A DNA stretch of 64,000 nt from assembly GCA_944800085.1 (NCBI GenBank), contig CALYLO010000013.1:101001-165000 (forward strand), read 5' to 3'. This document shows positions 17,070 through 24,534 of the stretch, piece by piece; within the stretch, counting starts at the first letter, position 1, and every line of letters starts with the position of its first letter. Source of the stretch: Paenibacillus melissococcoides. Lineage in GTDB: Bacteria > Bacillota > Bacilli > Paenibacillales > Paenibacillaceae. The position numbers and the translations under genes are program-made. Below the pieces are notes generated by a model. It was not told where the DNA came from. It worked only from the letters and a program-made list of their open reading frames with translations, and did not search any database.

Positions 17070-18311
17070 GTGTTATTCGATGCATTTGACGTATTTTTGT
17101 TTGATTTGGACGGTGTCATCTATGTCGGGCCGAAGGCTCTGCCCGGCGCGGTCGAAGCGCTGGAACGGCTGCGCTCCGGAGGGAAGACGACCCGGTTCCT
17201 GACCAATAATCCCTGCATGACGCGGGAGCAGACGGCAGCCAGGCTGAACCGCCTTGGCATTGAAGCCGCGAAGGATGATGTTATCTCCTCGGGCTGGGCA
17301 ACGGCAAGCTGCCTGCGGGAACGCCAGGCAGGCTCTGTCTATGTGCTCGGGGATGAGCATCTCGAGCGGGAATGCCGGGAGGCCGGCCTCGACATTGTGG
17401 ACGTCAATGACGCCGAGGCCGTCGTGGTCGGCTGGAGCGATGATCTGACGCTGCGGGATATCCAAAGCGCGGTGACGCGCATCGCGAATGGCGCCCAGTT
17501 CGTCGCCACGAACGCCGATTGGAGCTTCCCGGGACCCGATGGCCCGATGATGGCGGTCGGGACGGTCGTGGAAGCGATCAAGATGGCTTCGGGCAAAACG
17601 CCCTATATCGTAGGCAAGCCCTATCCTTATATGTTCCAGAAGGCGCTGCATCAGGCGGAGGACTGGTCCCGGGCCGTCATGTTCGGGGATACGCCCGAGA
17701 CGGATATCGTGGGCGCTCACCGGATGGGTATCTCGGCCGTTCTTATCTCGAGCGGGCCGTATACCGGGTATTCGTCTGCCCGGGATTACCGCAAGCCCGA
17801 TGCGATTCTTCCTGATCTTCGCAGCCTGTGGGATGAAGGACTGCGTCTGGAGCGTTGGGTCCCGCCGGCTTTTCCTTGGCCGGATGAAATCAAGCCTGGA
17901 GTGGCGGGCATTGTCATGGACGAGCGGGGCAGGGTCCTCCTGATGAAGCGGGCCGATAACGGCTGCTGGGGAATCCCGTCGGGCCATGTGGAGCGGGGAG
18001 AAAGCGTAGAGGAGGCCATCGTGCGGGAAATCCGCGAAGAGACCGGATTGCAGGTGGAAGTCAAGCGGTTGGTCGGCCTATACTCCGATCCTGAGTCGCA
18101 AGTATTCACCTATCCGGATGGAGCGGCCACTCAGTTCGTGACGGCCTGCTTTCGCTGCGAAACGGTGGGAGGAGCGCTTGTCAGAACGGGGGACGAGACG
18201 TTGGATGTGAACTATTTCGAGGCGGACCGGCTGCCGGAACCTATGCTCGCGATGCACCCCCGGTGGATCGCGGATGCCTTGGCGGAGGAATCGCTTTGCA
18301 TTTTCCGTTAG
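17070..18311 (+). CDS. Fused HAD-IIA phosphatase and Nudix hydrolase
   Basis: This is a two-domain protein of 413 residues. The N-terminal part is a HAD-IIA (NagD-like) phosphatase with the DLDGVIYVG nucleophile motif near the start, FLTNNP as motif II, and [10 protein letters not shown] and [17 protein letters not shown] as motifs III and IV. From about residue 275 comes a Nudix domain with a complete Nudix box, [17 protein letters not shown] then REETGL. The start is GTG 17070 with AAGGAGG 6 bases upstream. One polypeptide combining a diphosphate hydrolase and a monophosphatase could convert methoxythiamin pyrophosphate stepwise to exportable methoxythiamin, or dephosphorylate an intermediate. 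This is inference. It could also be a housekeeping sanitising enzyme, though its place inside the cluster argues for a pathway role. Confidence 0.85.
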   Translation: MLFDAFDVFLFDLDGVIYVGPKALPGAVEALERLRSGGKTTRFLTNNPCMTREQTAARLNRLGIEAAKDDVISSGWATASCLRERQAGSVYVLGDEHLERECREAGLDIVDVNDAEAVVVGWSDDLTLRDIQSAVTRIANGAQFVATNADWSFPGPDGPMMAVGTVVEAIKMASGKTPYIVGKPYPYMFQKALHQAEDWSRAVMFGDTPETDIVGAHRMGISAVLISSGPYTGYSSARDYRKPDAILPDLRSLWDEGLRLERWVPPAFPWPDEIKPGVAGIVMDERGRVLLMKRADNGCWGIPSGHVERGESVEEAIVREIREETGLQVEVKRLVGLYSDPESQVFTYPDGAATQFVTACFRCETVGGALVRTGDETLDVNYFEADRLPEPMLAMHPRWIADALAEESLCIFR

Positions 18312-18379
18312 AACGAATCTATTAAGTGAGGGTGGCGCGTTCCATACGTTCCATATTAATAGAAGCGGGTGAGAAGGAA

Positions 18380-19609
18380 ATGTCAAAGGTAAAAGGCTTC
18401 ATTTATAAACCATTGATGGTTATGCTGGCGTTGCTGCTCATCGTTGTCAGTCCGGCCGGAGCCGGGGCGGCCCATTCCGATGCGTCTTCGGATATTACGC
18501 TCAAGGTGGCGGTCTATCCGTACGTGCCGGATCCTGCCCGTTTCCAAGCGGCCGTTCTTAATCAGTGGCAGCGGCAGGAGCCTGGCGTCAAGCTGGAGTT
18601 TACGGACTGGGATTCCTACTCTTCGGATCCGCCGGAAGATTTGGATGTATTCGTGCTGGATTCGATTTTTTTAAGCGATTTTGTCGATGCGGGGTATCTT
18701 CTGCCCTTCGGCAGCCAAGATATCGACCAGGCGGGGGATGTGATCCCTTTTGCTCTGCAAGGGGCGAAGCGCAATGGCAAGGTGTACGGCCTCCCGCAAA
18801 TTTTATGCACGAACCTGCTTTTTTACCGGAATGGCGATTTGAAGCTAGGGCAAGTCGACAACATTTATGAGCTGTACAAAAAAATAGGAGCCAACCCCAC
18901 CGAGCAGATTCCGCCTCCCAAGCATAAGGGCTTGCTAATTAATATGGCTGGCGGGACCACAAAAGCAAGCATGTATTTGGAGGCGCTTATCGATGTGACT
19001 GGCCAGTATACGGAATATGACATTCTTCCGCGGCTGGATCCGCTGAATGACAAGGTCATTCGCGGCTTGCGGCTGCTGATTGATATGGCGGGCGAGAAGC
19101 CGTCGCAGTATGTGCCGGAGGACGGCGACGCCTATGTAAGGGCATCATGGTTCGAGCAAGGAAGCGGCAGAGCCTTCGTCGGCTACAGCGAGTCGATGAT
19201 GCGCATGGGCGACTATACGGAACAAGTCCGGTTCAAGCCGATTTCCTCGTCGGCCGGGCAGGACATTCCTCTGTTCTACAGCGATGTCGTGAGCGTGAAC
19301 TCGAGGACGGCCCATCCGGAGCTGGCCCAAAAACTGGCGAATGTCATGGCTTCCGCGGATACGGTAGAGCAAGCTCTGCGCCCGCAGGCCGACGGCCAAT
19401 ATCCGCAGTATCTGTTGCCAGCCCGGCATCAGGTATATAAAGCGTTGATGCAGGATTATCCGATTTATTCCGAATTGGCCCGTATCGTGAACAACCCGTC
19501 GAATCGAGTATTCAGGCTCGGACCTGAAGTTCGTACGTGGCTAAAAGACGCCAAGCGAGTACTTCCCGAAGCGCTCGGCTTGACGGACGTGTCGAGCTTG
19601 GCGAGCTAA
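18380..19609 (+). CDS. Thiaminase I (secreted thiamin pyridinylase)
   Basis: Thiaminase I cleaves thiamin by replacing the thiazole with another nucleophile, and its fold resembles type II periplasmic binding proteins. The 409-residue precursor has a signal peptide (KPLMVMLALLLIVV, ending near residue 30 at AGAGAA). The active-site Cys143 lies in LPQILCTNLLFY. Subtracting the 30-residue signal gives Cys113, the catalytic Cys reported for the Paenibacillus thiaminolyticus enzyme. Glu271 in GYSESMMRMG gives Glu241, the reported base. Other matching blocks are YPYVPDPARFQ and LDVFVLDSIFLSDF. The ATG at 18380 has GAAGG very close upstream; a GTG at 18326 would extend the leader. It ends the cluster before a strong terminator. 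An ordinary sugar-binding protein is unlikely given the conserved Cys and Glu. Confidence 0.94.
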   Translation: MSKVKGFIYKPLMVMLALLLIVVSPAGAGAAHSDASSDITLKVAVYPYVPDPARFQAAVLNQWQRQEPGVKLEFTDWDSYSSDPPEDLDVFVLDSIFLSDFVDAGYLLPFGSQDIDQAGDVIPFALQGAKRNGKVYGLPQILCTNLLFYRNGDLKLGQVDNIYELYKKIGANPTEQIPPPKHKGLLINMAGGTTKASMYLEALIDVTGQYTEYDILPRLDPLNDKVIRGLRLLIDMAGEKPSQYVPEDGDAYVRASWFEQGSGRAFVGYSESMMRMGDYTEQVRFKPISSSAGQDIPLFYSDVVSVNSRTAHPELAQKLANVMASADTVEQALRPQADGQYPQYLLPARHQVYKALMQDYPIYSELARIVNNPSNRVFRLGPEVRTWLKDAKRVLPEALGLTDVSSLAS

Positions 19610-19618
19610 AGCTTCCGC

Positions 19619-19660
19619 ATCCCCCTCCAACCGTCGTGTACGGGAGAGGGGGATTTTTGT
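19619..19660 (+). terminator. Rho-independent terminator after thiaminase I
   Basis: Stem ATCCCCCTC pairs with GAGGGGGAT across an 18-base loop region and is followed by TTTTTGTT. It closes the thi/antivitamin operon. Confidence 0.85.
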
Positions 19661-19779
19661 TGTGCGTTATTCGGGAGAGGAGATGCTACTGAATAAGCCG
19701 GCAAAAGCGGCCCTTGAAAAGAGGAAAAAAGGACCCGGCGCCGAATGTAGTTGTCAATACAGAGGAGAGGTTGATGCAG

Positions 19780-20547
19780 ATGGTTCAGTTGAGGGCCGGA
19801 GATCGCAACGCCCAGGTTCGCGGCATTCTGTTCGACAAGGACGGCACGCTGCTGCAATTTATGAGCTTGTGGGGCTGGTGGGCCGAGAAGGTGCTTCACG
19901 ACCTGGAGCAAGAGTTGAAAAAAGAGGGCGGCTCCCTGCCGGAGCAGCCTGGATATATATTAGGAGTTATCATCGAAGAGAATGGTTCGATTCGGAGGCA
20001 TGACCGTCAGGGAGCGCTCGCGATGGGCTCCCCGTCGCAAATGATCGGCATCGCGACGTATTTGCTGCATCGGACGGGAGTGCCGTGGAATGAAGCGTTG
20101 CCGCGCGTTACCGCCGTCTTCGAGAACGCGAACGAGCAGGTGCTCGAGCAAGCCAACATCGTGCCGATTGCCGGCACCGTCGCTTTTCTGGAGCGCTGCA
20201 AGGCGTTGGGGCTGACGTTGGCCGTCGTCACGGCCGATGACCAGGGACCGTCGGAGCAGCATCTGGAGAAGATGGGGATTCGCCATTATTTCGATGCGGT
20301 CATCGGTGACGATTGCGTGGAGCGGGGCAAGCCATTCCCGGACATGGTCGAGCTGGCCTGCCGCGAGATCGGGTTGAAGCCCGAGGAAGTCGCCGTCATT
20401 GGCGATTCGGTCGGCGACATGGAGATGGGACGCAGCGCCGGCGTGGCGTTGAACATCTTCATCGATGAAGAGCGCGCCTTCGCCGATGCGCCGGCCGCCG
20501 CCGATGCGATGATTCGCGCCTATGATGAGATCGGGCTGGAATCATAG
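19780..20547 (+). CDS. HAD-IA family hydrolase (phosphatase)
   Basis: This is a HAD-superfamily phosphatase of about 255 residues. Motif I is GILFDKDGTLLQF (nucleophile Asp), motif II is LAVVTADDQ, and motifs III and IV are RGKPFPDMVELACREIG and VAVIGDSVGDMEMGRSAG. An inserted cap domain lies between motifs I and II. I chose ATG 19780 because AGGAGAGG ends 9 bases before it; ATG 19774 and upstream TTG codons are in frame. It follows the thiaminase terminator, so it is probably a separate unit. A role in dephosphorylating thiamin or methoxythiamin phosphates is possible but unsupported beyond proximity. The substrate is unknown. Confidence 0.85.
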   Translation: MVQLRAGDRNAQVRGILFDKDGTLLQFMSLWGWWAEKVLHDLEQELKKEGGSLPEQPGYILGVIIEENGSIRRHDRQGALAMGSPSQMIGIATYLLHRTGVPWNEALPRVTAVFENANEQVLEQANIVPIAGTVAFLERCKALGLTLAVVTADDQGPSEQHLEKMGIRHYFDAVIGDDCVERGKPFPDMVELACREIGLKPEEVAVIGDSVGDMEMGRSAGVALNIFIDEERAFADAPAAADAMIRAYDEIGLES

Positions 20548-20555
20548 CACAAATA

Positions 20556-20597
20556 CCCCCTCATTCCGGGAGCGCGGAAGAGGGGGATTGTTGTGTA
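20556..20597 (+). terminator. Terminator after the HAD hydrolase gene
   Basis: The arm CCCCCTCATTCCG pairs with CGGAAGAGGGGG, followed by ATTGTTGTG. The stem is strong but the U-run is weak. Confidence 0.7.
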
Positions 20598-20603
20598 ATG
20601 TAG

Positions 20604-20660
20604 ATGATTACATTCGGATTGTTCGTGATTGCGCTGCTGTCCTTCTCTAACAAGAAGTAG
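20604..20660 (+). pseudogene. Remnant of a small hydrophobic holin-like toxin
   Basis: A short frame encodes MITFGLFVIALLSFSNKK, the hydrophobic C-terminal half typical of the small 'putative holin-like toxin' peptides (TxpA/Bsr-like type I toxins) of Bacillales. Those peptides normally have 10-15 more N-terminal residues. Here the codon before the ATG is TAG, and further upstream lies the terminator of the previous gene. A stable hairpin with arms AGTAGACCTCC and GGAGGTCTACT (20656-20693) overlaps the stop codon, as expected for the terminator of such a transcript. I read it as a truncated toxin gene. An antisense antitoxin RNA cannot be judged from sequence alone. Confidence 0.5.
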
Positions 20661-20693
20661 ACCTCCCTGAGCTTGTCGGCCTGGAGGTCTACT
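20656..20693. terminator. Perfect-stem hairpin at the 3' end of the toxin remnant
   Basis: AGTAGACCTCC and GGAGGTCTACT form an 11-bp perfect stem. There is no long T-run, but the position directly after the small hydrophobic frame fits a transcript 3' end or a shared toxin/antitoxin terminator. Confidence 0.5.
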
Positions 20694-20723
20694 GTCTGAA
20701 TCATGCGCGCGCGCATAGAAGAT

Positions 20724-20861
20724 GTTCAAAAAGTCCGCTTTTGATCACGACGTAATTGAGGATGTCGCTCGGCATCGAATCTAGCGTTCACTCTCGAAGT
20801 CCGCTGCTCCTTCTTCGAGTTCAAGCAACCTTCTCGGTGCTGAAAACCGTTCTTTTTGAAC
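20724..20861. repeat. 138-bp MITE-like element with GTTCAAAAAG termini
   Basis: The left end reads GTTCAAAAAGTCCGCTTTTG and the complement of the right end reads GTTCAAAAAGAACGGTTTTC. This is an imperfect inverted repeat of about 25 bases around a noncoding core that contains a CTTCGAG-rich centre. The size, termini and lack of a gene fit a small non-autonomous repeat. Genome-wide copies would confirm it. Confidence 0.55.
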
Positions 20862-20885
20862 GTGCATTAGATGGCAATCTATTGC

Positions 20886-20921
20886 AAGACCGTAGATGTT
20901 CCCGCATCTGCGGTCTTTTTT
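20886..20921 (+). terminator. Orphan rho-independent terminator
   Basis: The arms AAGACCGTAGATG and CATCTGCGGTCTT enclose a 6-base loop, followed by six T. It reads on the plus strand, although no plus-strand gene immediately precedes it. It may end a small RNA transcribed across the repeat element. Confidence 0.65.
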
Positions 20922-21027
20922 AGTGTATTCATGGTCTGTTCCAAATAAACATGTCGCTACAAAACCATAGATAAACATAAATAGGAAGATAGACTTCAGC
21001 GATTGCTGGCCTTCCCCGGGTTAGCCC

Positions 21028-22656
21028 CTACGACGTGAGCGCGTGGGAAGCAAGCACTTCGGTCAGCTTCTGCTGGAAGGCTTCCGCGCCGACGCGGAGG
21101 AAGAAGGCGTGGAACGATTCCTGTCCGTTCCGCTCCTGCTTGTAGAAGCGGAGGAGCTGCTCCAGGACGTAAGGCACGTCGTCGCCCCGGACCCGGCCCT
21201 TGAGCGTCGTATTGAAGCGGGCGCCCGGACCGAGGATGCCGCCGACCGCGATATCGAAGGCGTCGACCATGCCCTGTTCGGTCTTGATGAGCGAGCCTTG
21301 CAGGCCGATGTCGGCGACATGCTTCTGGCCGCAGGAGTTCGGGCAGCCGATGAAATGAATCCGCACCTTTTCGTTCAAATCGCCGACATGGTCGTCCAAG
21401 TATTGGGCTACGCGCCGCGCCCGTTCCTTCGTCTCGACGATGGCGAGGTTGCAGAACTCGTTGCCCGTGCAGGAGACGGTGCGGCTCATGAACGGCCGCG
21501 GATACGGAGTCAGACGCTCGAGCACCGGCAGCGCCAGCACCGTGTCCAGCGCTTGCTCCGGAATGCCGGTCAGGATGATATTCTGCGACATCGTCGTGCG
21601 CAGCGTGCCGTCGCCATACCGTTCCGCCGCGTCCGCGAGCTGCTCAAGCTCTTCCGCGTCAAGCCGGCCTACGGGAACGTTCAGGCCGATATAGTAAAGA
21701 CCCGGCTGTTTCTGCGGATGGACGCCATCGAAATAAGCGGCCCGCCAGCCGGCAATCCGGTCTTCGCCCCGGGAAGGCAGCTTACCGATCAGCTCCTCCA
21801 GATGAGCCTGGAATTTCTCGATTCCCCAAGCGGCGATCAGGAACTTCAGGCGGGCATGATGCCGCTTCTCGCGGAACCCGTAATCCCGGAACAAGGTCGT
21901 GACGCCGACGGCGACCTTGAGCACCTCTTCCGGGCGGACGAACAGGTCGAGCTGCTGCGCCAGATACGGCTTCGCCGACAAACCGCCGCCGGCCCAGGCG
22001 TGGAAACCGATCACTTCCTGACCGTCGATTTGCTTAGTGGCCGGGGTGAAAGCGAGGTCGTTGATCTCCGCATGCGCGTTATTATAGATGTTGGATGAAA
22101 TGGACATTTTGTATTTCCGCGGCAGGTTCGAGAAATCCCGGTTCAGCAGGAAGAAATCATTCACCTCATTAACTAATTCGGTCGTGTCCATGAGCTCATC
22201 CGGGTCAATGCCTGCGAGCGGGTTGCCGACGATCGTGCGCGGGCAGTCGCCGCAAGCTTCATAGGAGTACAAGCCGACGGCTTCCAGCCGCTTGAAAATA
22301 TCCGGCAGATGCTCGACGCGCAGCCAATGGTACTGTACGGCCTGGCGCGTCGTCACATCAATCAGCCCCCTTCCGTACAGTCTGGCGATCTCCGCCAAAG
22401 CCCGGGCTTGGGCCGTCTGCAATATGCCCGAATTGATGCGGATGCGCATCATGAAATGGCCGTCCTTCGGCTTTTGCTCGTAGACGCCGGCCCATTTGAA
22501 CCGGTTTTTGTCGTCCTCCGGTATGGACTCATAGCCCTGTACCGAGTAGGTCTCAATGATGTCGCGGATGACGTCCAGCCCGTCCTTTTCCATCTTAATC
22601 AATTCAAACTTGTTCAGCTTCGAAGGGTCCTTCATCCATACCGGTTCGTACGCCAT
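21028..22656 (-). CDS. Ferredoxin-type nitrite/sulfite reductase (siroheme, 4Fe-4S)
   Basis: This 542-residue enzyme reduces nitrite to ammonia or sulfite to sulfide with six electrons, using siroheme and a 4Fe-4S cluster. Both ferredoxin-like half domains are present. The first half carries GRGLIDVTTRQAVQYHWLR and EACGDCPRTIVGNPLAG. The cluster ligands are Cys396 and Cys402 in SCTGNEFCNLA, and Cys438 and Cys442 in GCPNSCGQ. Sequence alone does not decide nitrite (nirA) versus sulfite (cysI/sir) use; the upstream region and the lack of a nitrate reductase neighbour slightly favour assimilatory sulfite reduction. The ATG follows a GGGGGAT ribosome site on the minus strand. It stands alone with its own promoter. 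Confidence 0.92.
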   Translation of the reverse strand: MAYEPVWMKDPSKLNKFELIKMEKDGLDVIRDIIETYSVQGYESIPEDDKNRFKWAGVYEQKPKDGHFMMRIRINSGILQTAQARALAEIARLYGRGLIDVTTRQAVQYHWLRVEHLPDIFKRLEAVGLYSYEACGDCPRTIVGNPLAGIDPDELMDTTELVNEVNDFFLLNRDFSNLPRKYKMSISSNIYNNAHAEINDLAFTPATKQIDGQEVIGFHAWAGGGLSAKPYLAQQLDLFVRPEEVLKVAVGVTTLFRDYGFREKRHHARLKFLIAAWGIEKFQAHLEELIGKLPSRGEDRIAGWRAAYFDGVHPQKQPGLYYIGLNVPVGRLDAEELEQLADAAERYGDGTLRTTMSQNIILTGIPEQALDTVLALPVLERLTPYPRPFMSRTVSCTGNEFCNLAIVETKERARRVAQYLDDHVGDLNEKVRIHFIGCPNSCGQKHVADIGLQGSLIKTEQGMVDAFDIAVGGILGPGARFNTTLKGRVRGDDVPYVLEQLLRFYKQERNGQESFHAFFLRVGAEAFQQKLTEVLASHALTS

Positions 22657-22720
22657 TATGATATCCCCCGCTCTCTAAAAAATAATAATTCCGATGTAAT
22701 TAGTATGATTTATTGGTGAC

Positions 22721-22749
22721 ATCGTACCATATTTTCTCCGAAGCGACAA
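22721..22749 (-). promoter_or_regulatory. SigA promoter of the nitrite/sulfite reductase gene
   Basis: On the minus strand, TTGTCG and TACGAT are separated by exactly 17 bases. Downstream, before the gene, lies ATTACATCGGAATTATTAT, which loosely resembles a CymR-type sulfur-control site. That last point is weak. Confidence 0.55.
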
Positions 22750-22906
22750 TAAAAACAGGAATCATTTTTTCTAATGAATCCCATTTGAATCGGTTATAAA
22801 GTGCGGGCGGGAGGCTCGGGCTATGATATGGTTCATCTGTAAATGGCGCCTGCCCCAAAAAACTTGAAAATTTCGTGACAATCTTGTTAAATTTAGAGGA
22901 GAAGTA

Positions 22907-22935
22907 TTGCAACTCTTGCTGGGTAAATATAACAT
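22907..22935 (+). promoter_or_regulatory. SigA promoter for the DUF2759-like gene
   Basis: TTGCAA at 22907-22912 and TAACAT at 22930-22935 are separated by 17 bases, about 45 bases upstream of the small membrane-protein gene. AGGGAGG precedes its ATG. Confidence 0.5.
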
Positions 22936-22978
22936 AGGGAAAGATAGGTAAAATGCGCGTGTAGAGGGAGGTCGCACC

Positions 22979-23182
22979 ATGTTTCTGGCCGAAGGAACTG
23001 AACAGACCGAAAGTCTGTTTCAATTTTTTGACGTCTTTATGATCGTGTTTACGTTAATCTTGATTTGGGCCGTAATCCGTCAGATCAAGCAGCATCCGCG
23101 CAATAAATTCGCGATTGGGTTTGCGCTTGTCAGCTTGATTGTCTTTTTGATTGCAGACGTGAAGATGATTTCAGGTTGGTAA
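22979..23182 (+). CDS. Small two-helix membrane protein (DUF2759-like)
   Basis: A 67-residue protein with two hydrophobic helices, FFDVFMIVFTLILIWAVI and FAIGFALVSLIVFLIADV, joined by a short basic turn (RQIKQHPRNK). The layout and length resemble the DUF2759 family of Bacillales, whose function is unknown to me. AGGGAGG stands 8 bases before the ATG, and it has its own promoter and terminator, so it is a real monocistronic gene. It is presumably in the cytoplasmic membrane. Confidence 0.75.
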   Translation: MFLAEGTEQTESLFQFFDVFMIVFTLILIWAVIRQIKQHPRNKFAIGFALVSLIVFLIADVKMISGW

Positions 23183-23262
23183 AACACAGGTACATAATAA
23201 CGTTGACGGTTTCAATGGGGGTCCCGAGCACCGTACACAAATGAACAGCCGATAGACAGGCT

Positions 23263-23293
23263 CTTTGATGGAGATCATCAAAGGGCTTTTTTT
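23263..23293 (+). terminator. Rho-independent terminator after the DUF2759-like gene
   Basis: The perfect 8-bp arms CTTTGATG and CATCAAAG surround GAGAT, followed by GGC and seven T. Confidence 0.85.
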
Positions 23294-23344
23294 CCCGTTT
23301 TGGCGGGAGGATGAGGTCTTTTGGCAAAAAAGGGAGAGAAGAGT

Positions 23345-24454
23345 ATGAGAGCAGATCATGTCACGATGAAGAGGCTGTGCTGCGGCGTGCTGGCCCTGGC
23401 GGTCCTGTGGGGGGCGGCGCCGCCGGCGGCGCATGCTGCCGATGCGGTAACGATGAAGGCCATCAGCGTCGACGGCAAGGTATATGTTCAGGCAGAGGCG
23501 ATGCAGGACAGGTTCGGCGGCGAGGGGAAGTACAATCCGAAGACGCAAACGTACAGCTACACGCCGAACGATCTTGCCGCTGTCATTCAAAAGGTCAGTC
23601 CGTCGGTCGTCTCAATTATAAGCACGAAAAAGAGGGAGGACGGAGAGGTATGGGGGCATGGGACCGGCGTCATTGTGCGCAAGGATGGCTGGATTGTCAC
23701 AAATGCGCATGTTCTTGAAGGAGCCTTGGACCCGCATGTGGTTACCTCGGATGGAACGGTGTATTCGGTTAAAAAATGGTATGCCGACGAGGCGATCGAT
23801 CTGGCGATACTGCAGATCAAGGCCAGCGGACTGAAGCCGCTCGCGTTCGTGAAGGAGGCGCCGCAGGTCGGTGCCCCGGTCCTTGTTATGGGAACGCCGG
23901 AATCGATGCTGCTGCGCAATTCCGTGACGGCAGGTATCGTGAGCGGCATCGAACGGGCGGGAGTCATTCTCGACTATGGCTATAAGCTGATTCAGACGGA
24001 TGCGGCGATCAATCAGGGCAACAGCGGGGGGCCGCTTATTAATATGAAAGGGGAAGTCATCGGTATCAACACGTTTACATTGGCGAAGGTTGACATCGAA
24101 AACATAGGGTTCGCCATTCCGGCGGATACGGTGGAGATGGCGATTCGTCATTTCATGAACTATGGCAAGATTAAGCGCGCGGATCTCGGCCTCGAGCTGG
24201 AGGAGCACGGGGCTGCCTCTAATGGGCGGCCGGGAGCGGAACCGCTTCAGGTGATGGCGGTGCGAAGCGCGGCGGCTAAGAAGGCCGGAATTCACGAAGG
24301 TGATATCCTGTATGCCGTCAACGGGCGGCAGGTGATGACGATGACGGATGTGAATGAAGCGCTCAAGCTGCGGCTGCCCGGACAACGGGTATCGCTTACG
24401 ATGCAGTCGGACGGGGAGCTCGTGGAAAGGCCGATCACGCTGGCAGAAGGGTAA
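23345..24454 (+). CDS. Secreted HtrA-like serine protease (S1C, with PDZ domain)
   Basis: A trypsin-like protease of 369 residues with an N-terminal signal sequence (LCCGVLALAVLWGAAPPAAHA). The triad is His in IVTNAHVLEG, Asp in EAIDLAILQI, and Ser in NQGNSGGPLIN. A C-terminal PDZ-like domain covers roughly the last 95 residues (AKKAGIHEGDILYAVNGRQV). Between the signal and the protease is a short segment, VTMKAISVDGKVYVQAEAM, like one repeat of a copper-amine-oxidase N-domain stalk, also seen in the next gene. HtrA proteases act in extracytoplasmic protein quality control. The ATG at 23345 is favoured by GGGAG upstream; a TTG at 23321 is in frame. Confidence 0.88.
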   Translation: MRADHVTMKRLCCGVLALAVLWGAAPPAAHAADAVTMKAISVDGKVYVQAEAMQDRFGGEGKYNPKTQTYSYTPNDLAAVIQKVSPSVVSIISTKKREDGEVWGHGTGVIVRKDGWIVTNAHVLEGALDPHVVTSDGTVYSVKKWYADEAIDLAILQIKASGLKPLAFVKEAPQVGAPVLVMGTPESMLLRNSVTAGIVSGIERAGVILDYGYKLIQTDAAINQGNSGGPLINMKGEVIGINTFTLAKVDIENIGFAIPADTVEMAIRHFMNYGKIKRADLGLELEEHGAASNGRPGAEPLQVMAVRSAAAKKAGIHEGDILYAVNGRQVMTMTDVNEALKLRLPGQRVSLTMQSDGELVERPITLAEG

Positions 24455-24534
24455 GGTTCGCCGTTCCTTTCCCCGTCGGGCAGGGATGCTGATGATATGG
24501 ACGACAGGAACGTATAAAGAGGGGAGACTGTAGG

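Noticed and set aside
18380-19609. Sugar ABC transporter substrate-binding protein
   Set aside because: The fold is shared, but no permease or ATPase genes adjoin it. The Cys143 and Glu271 contexts match thiaminase I, and the thi genes surround it.
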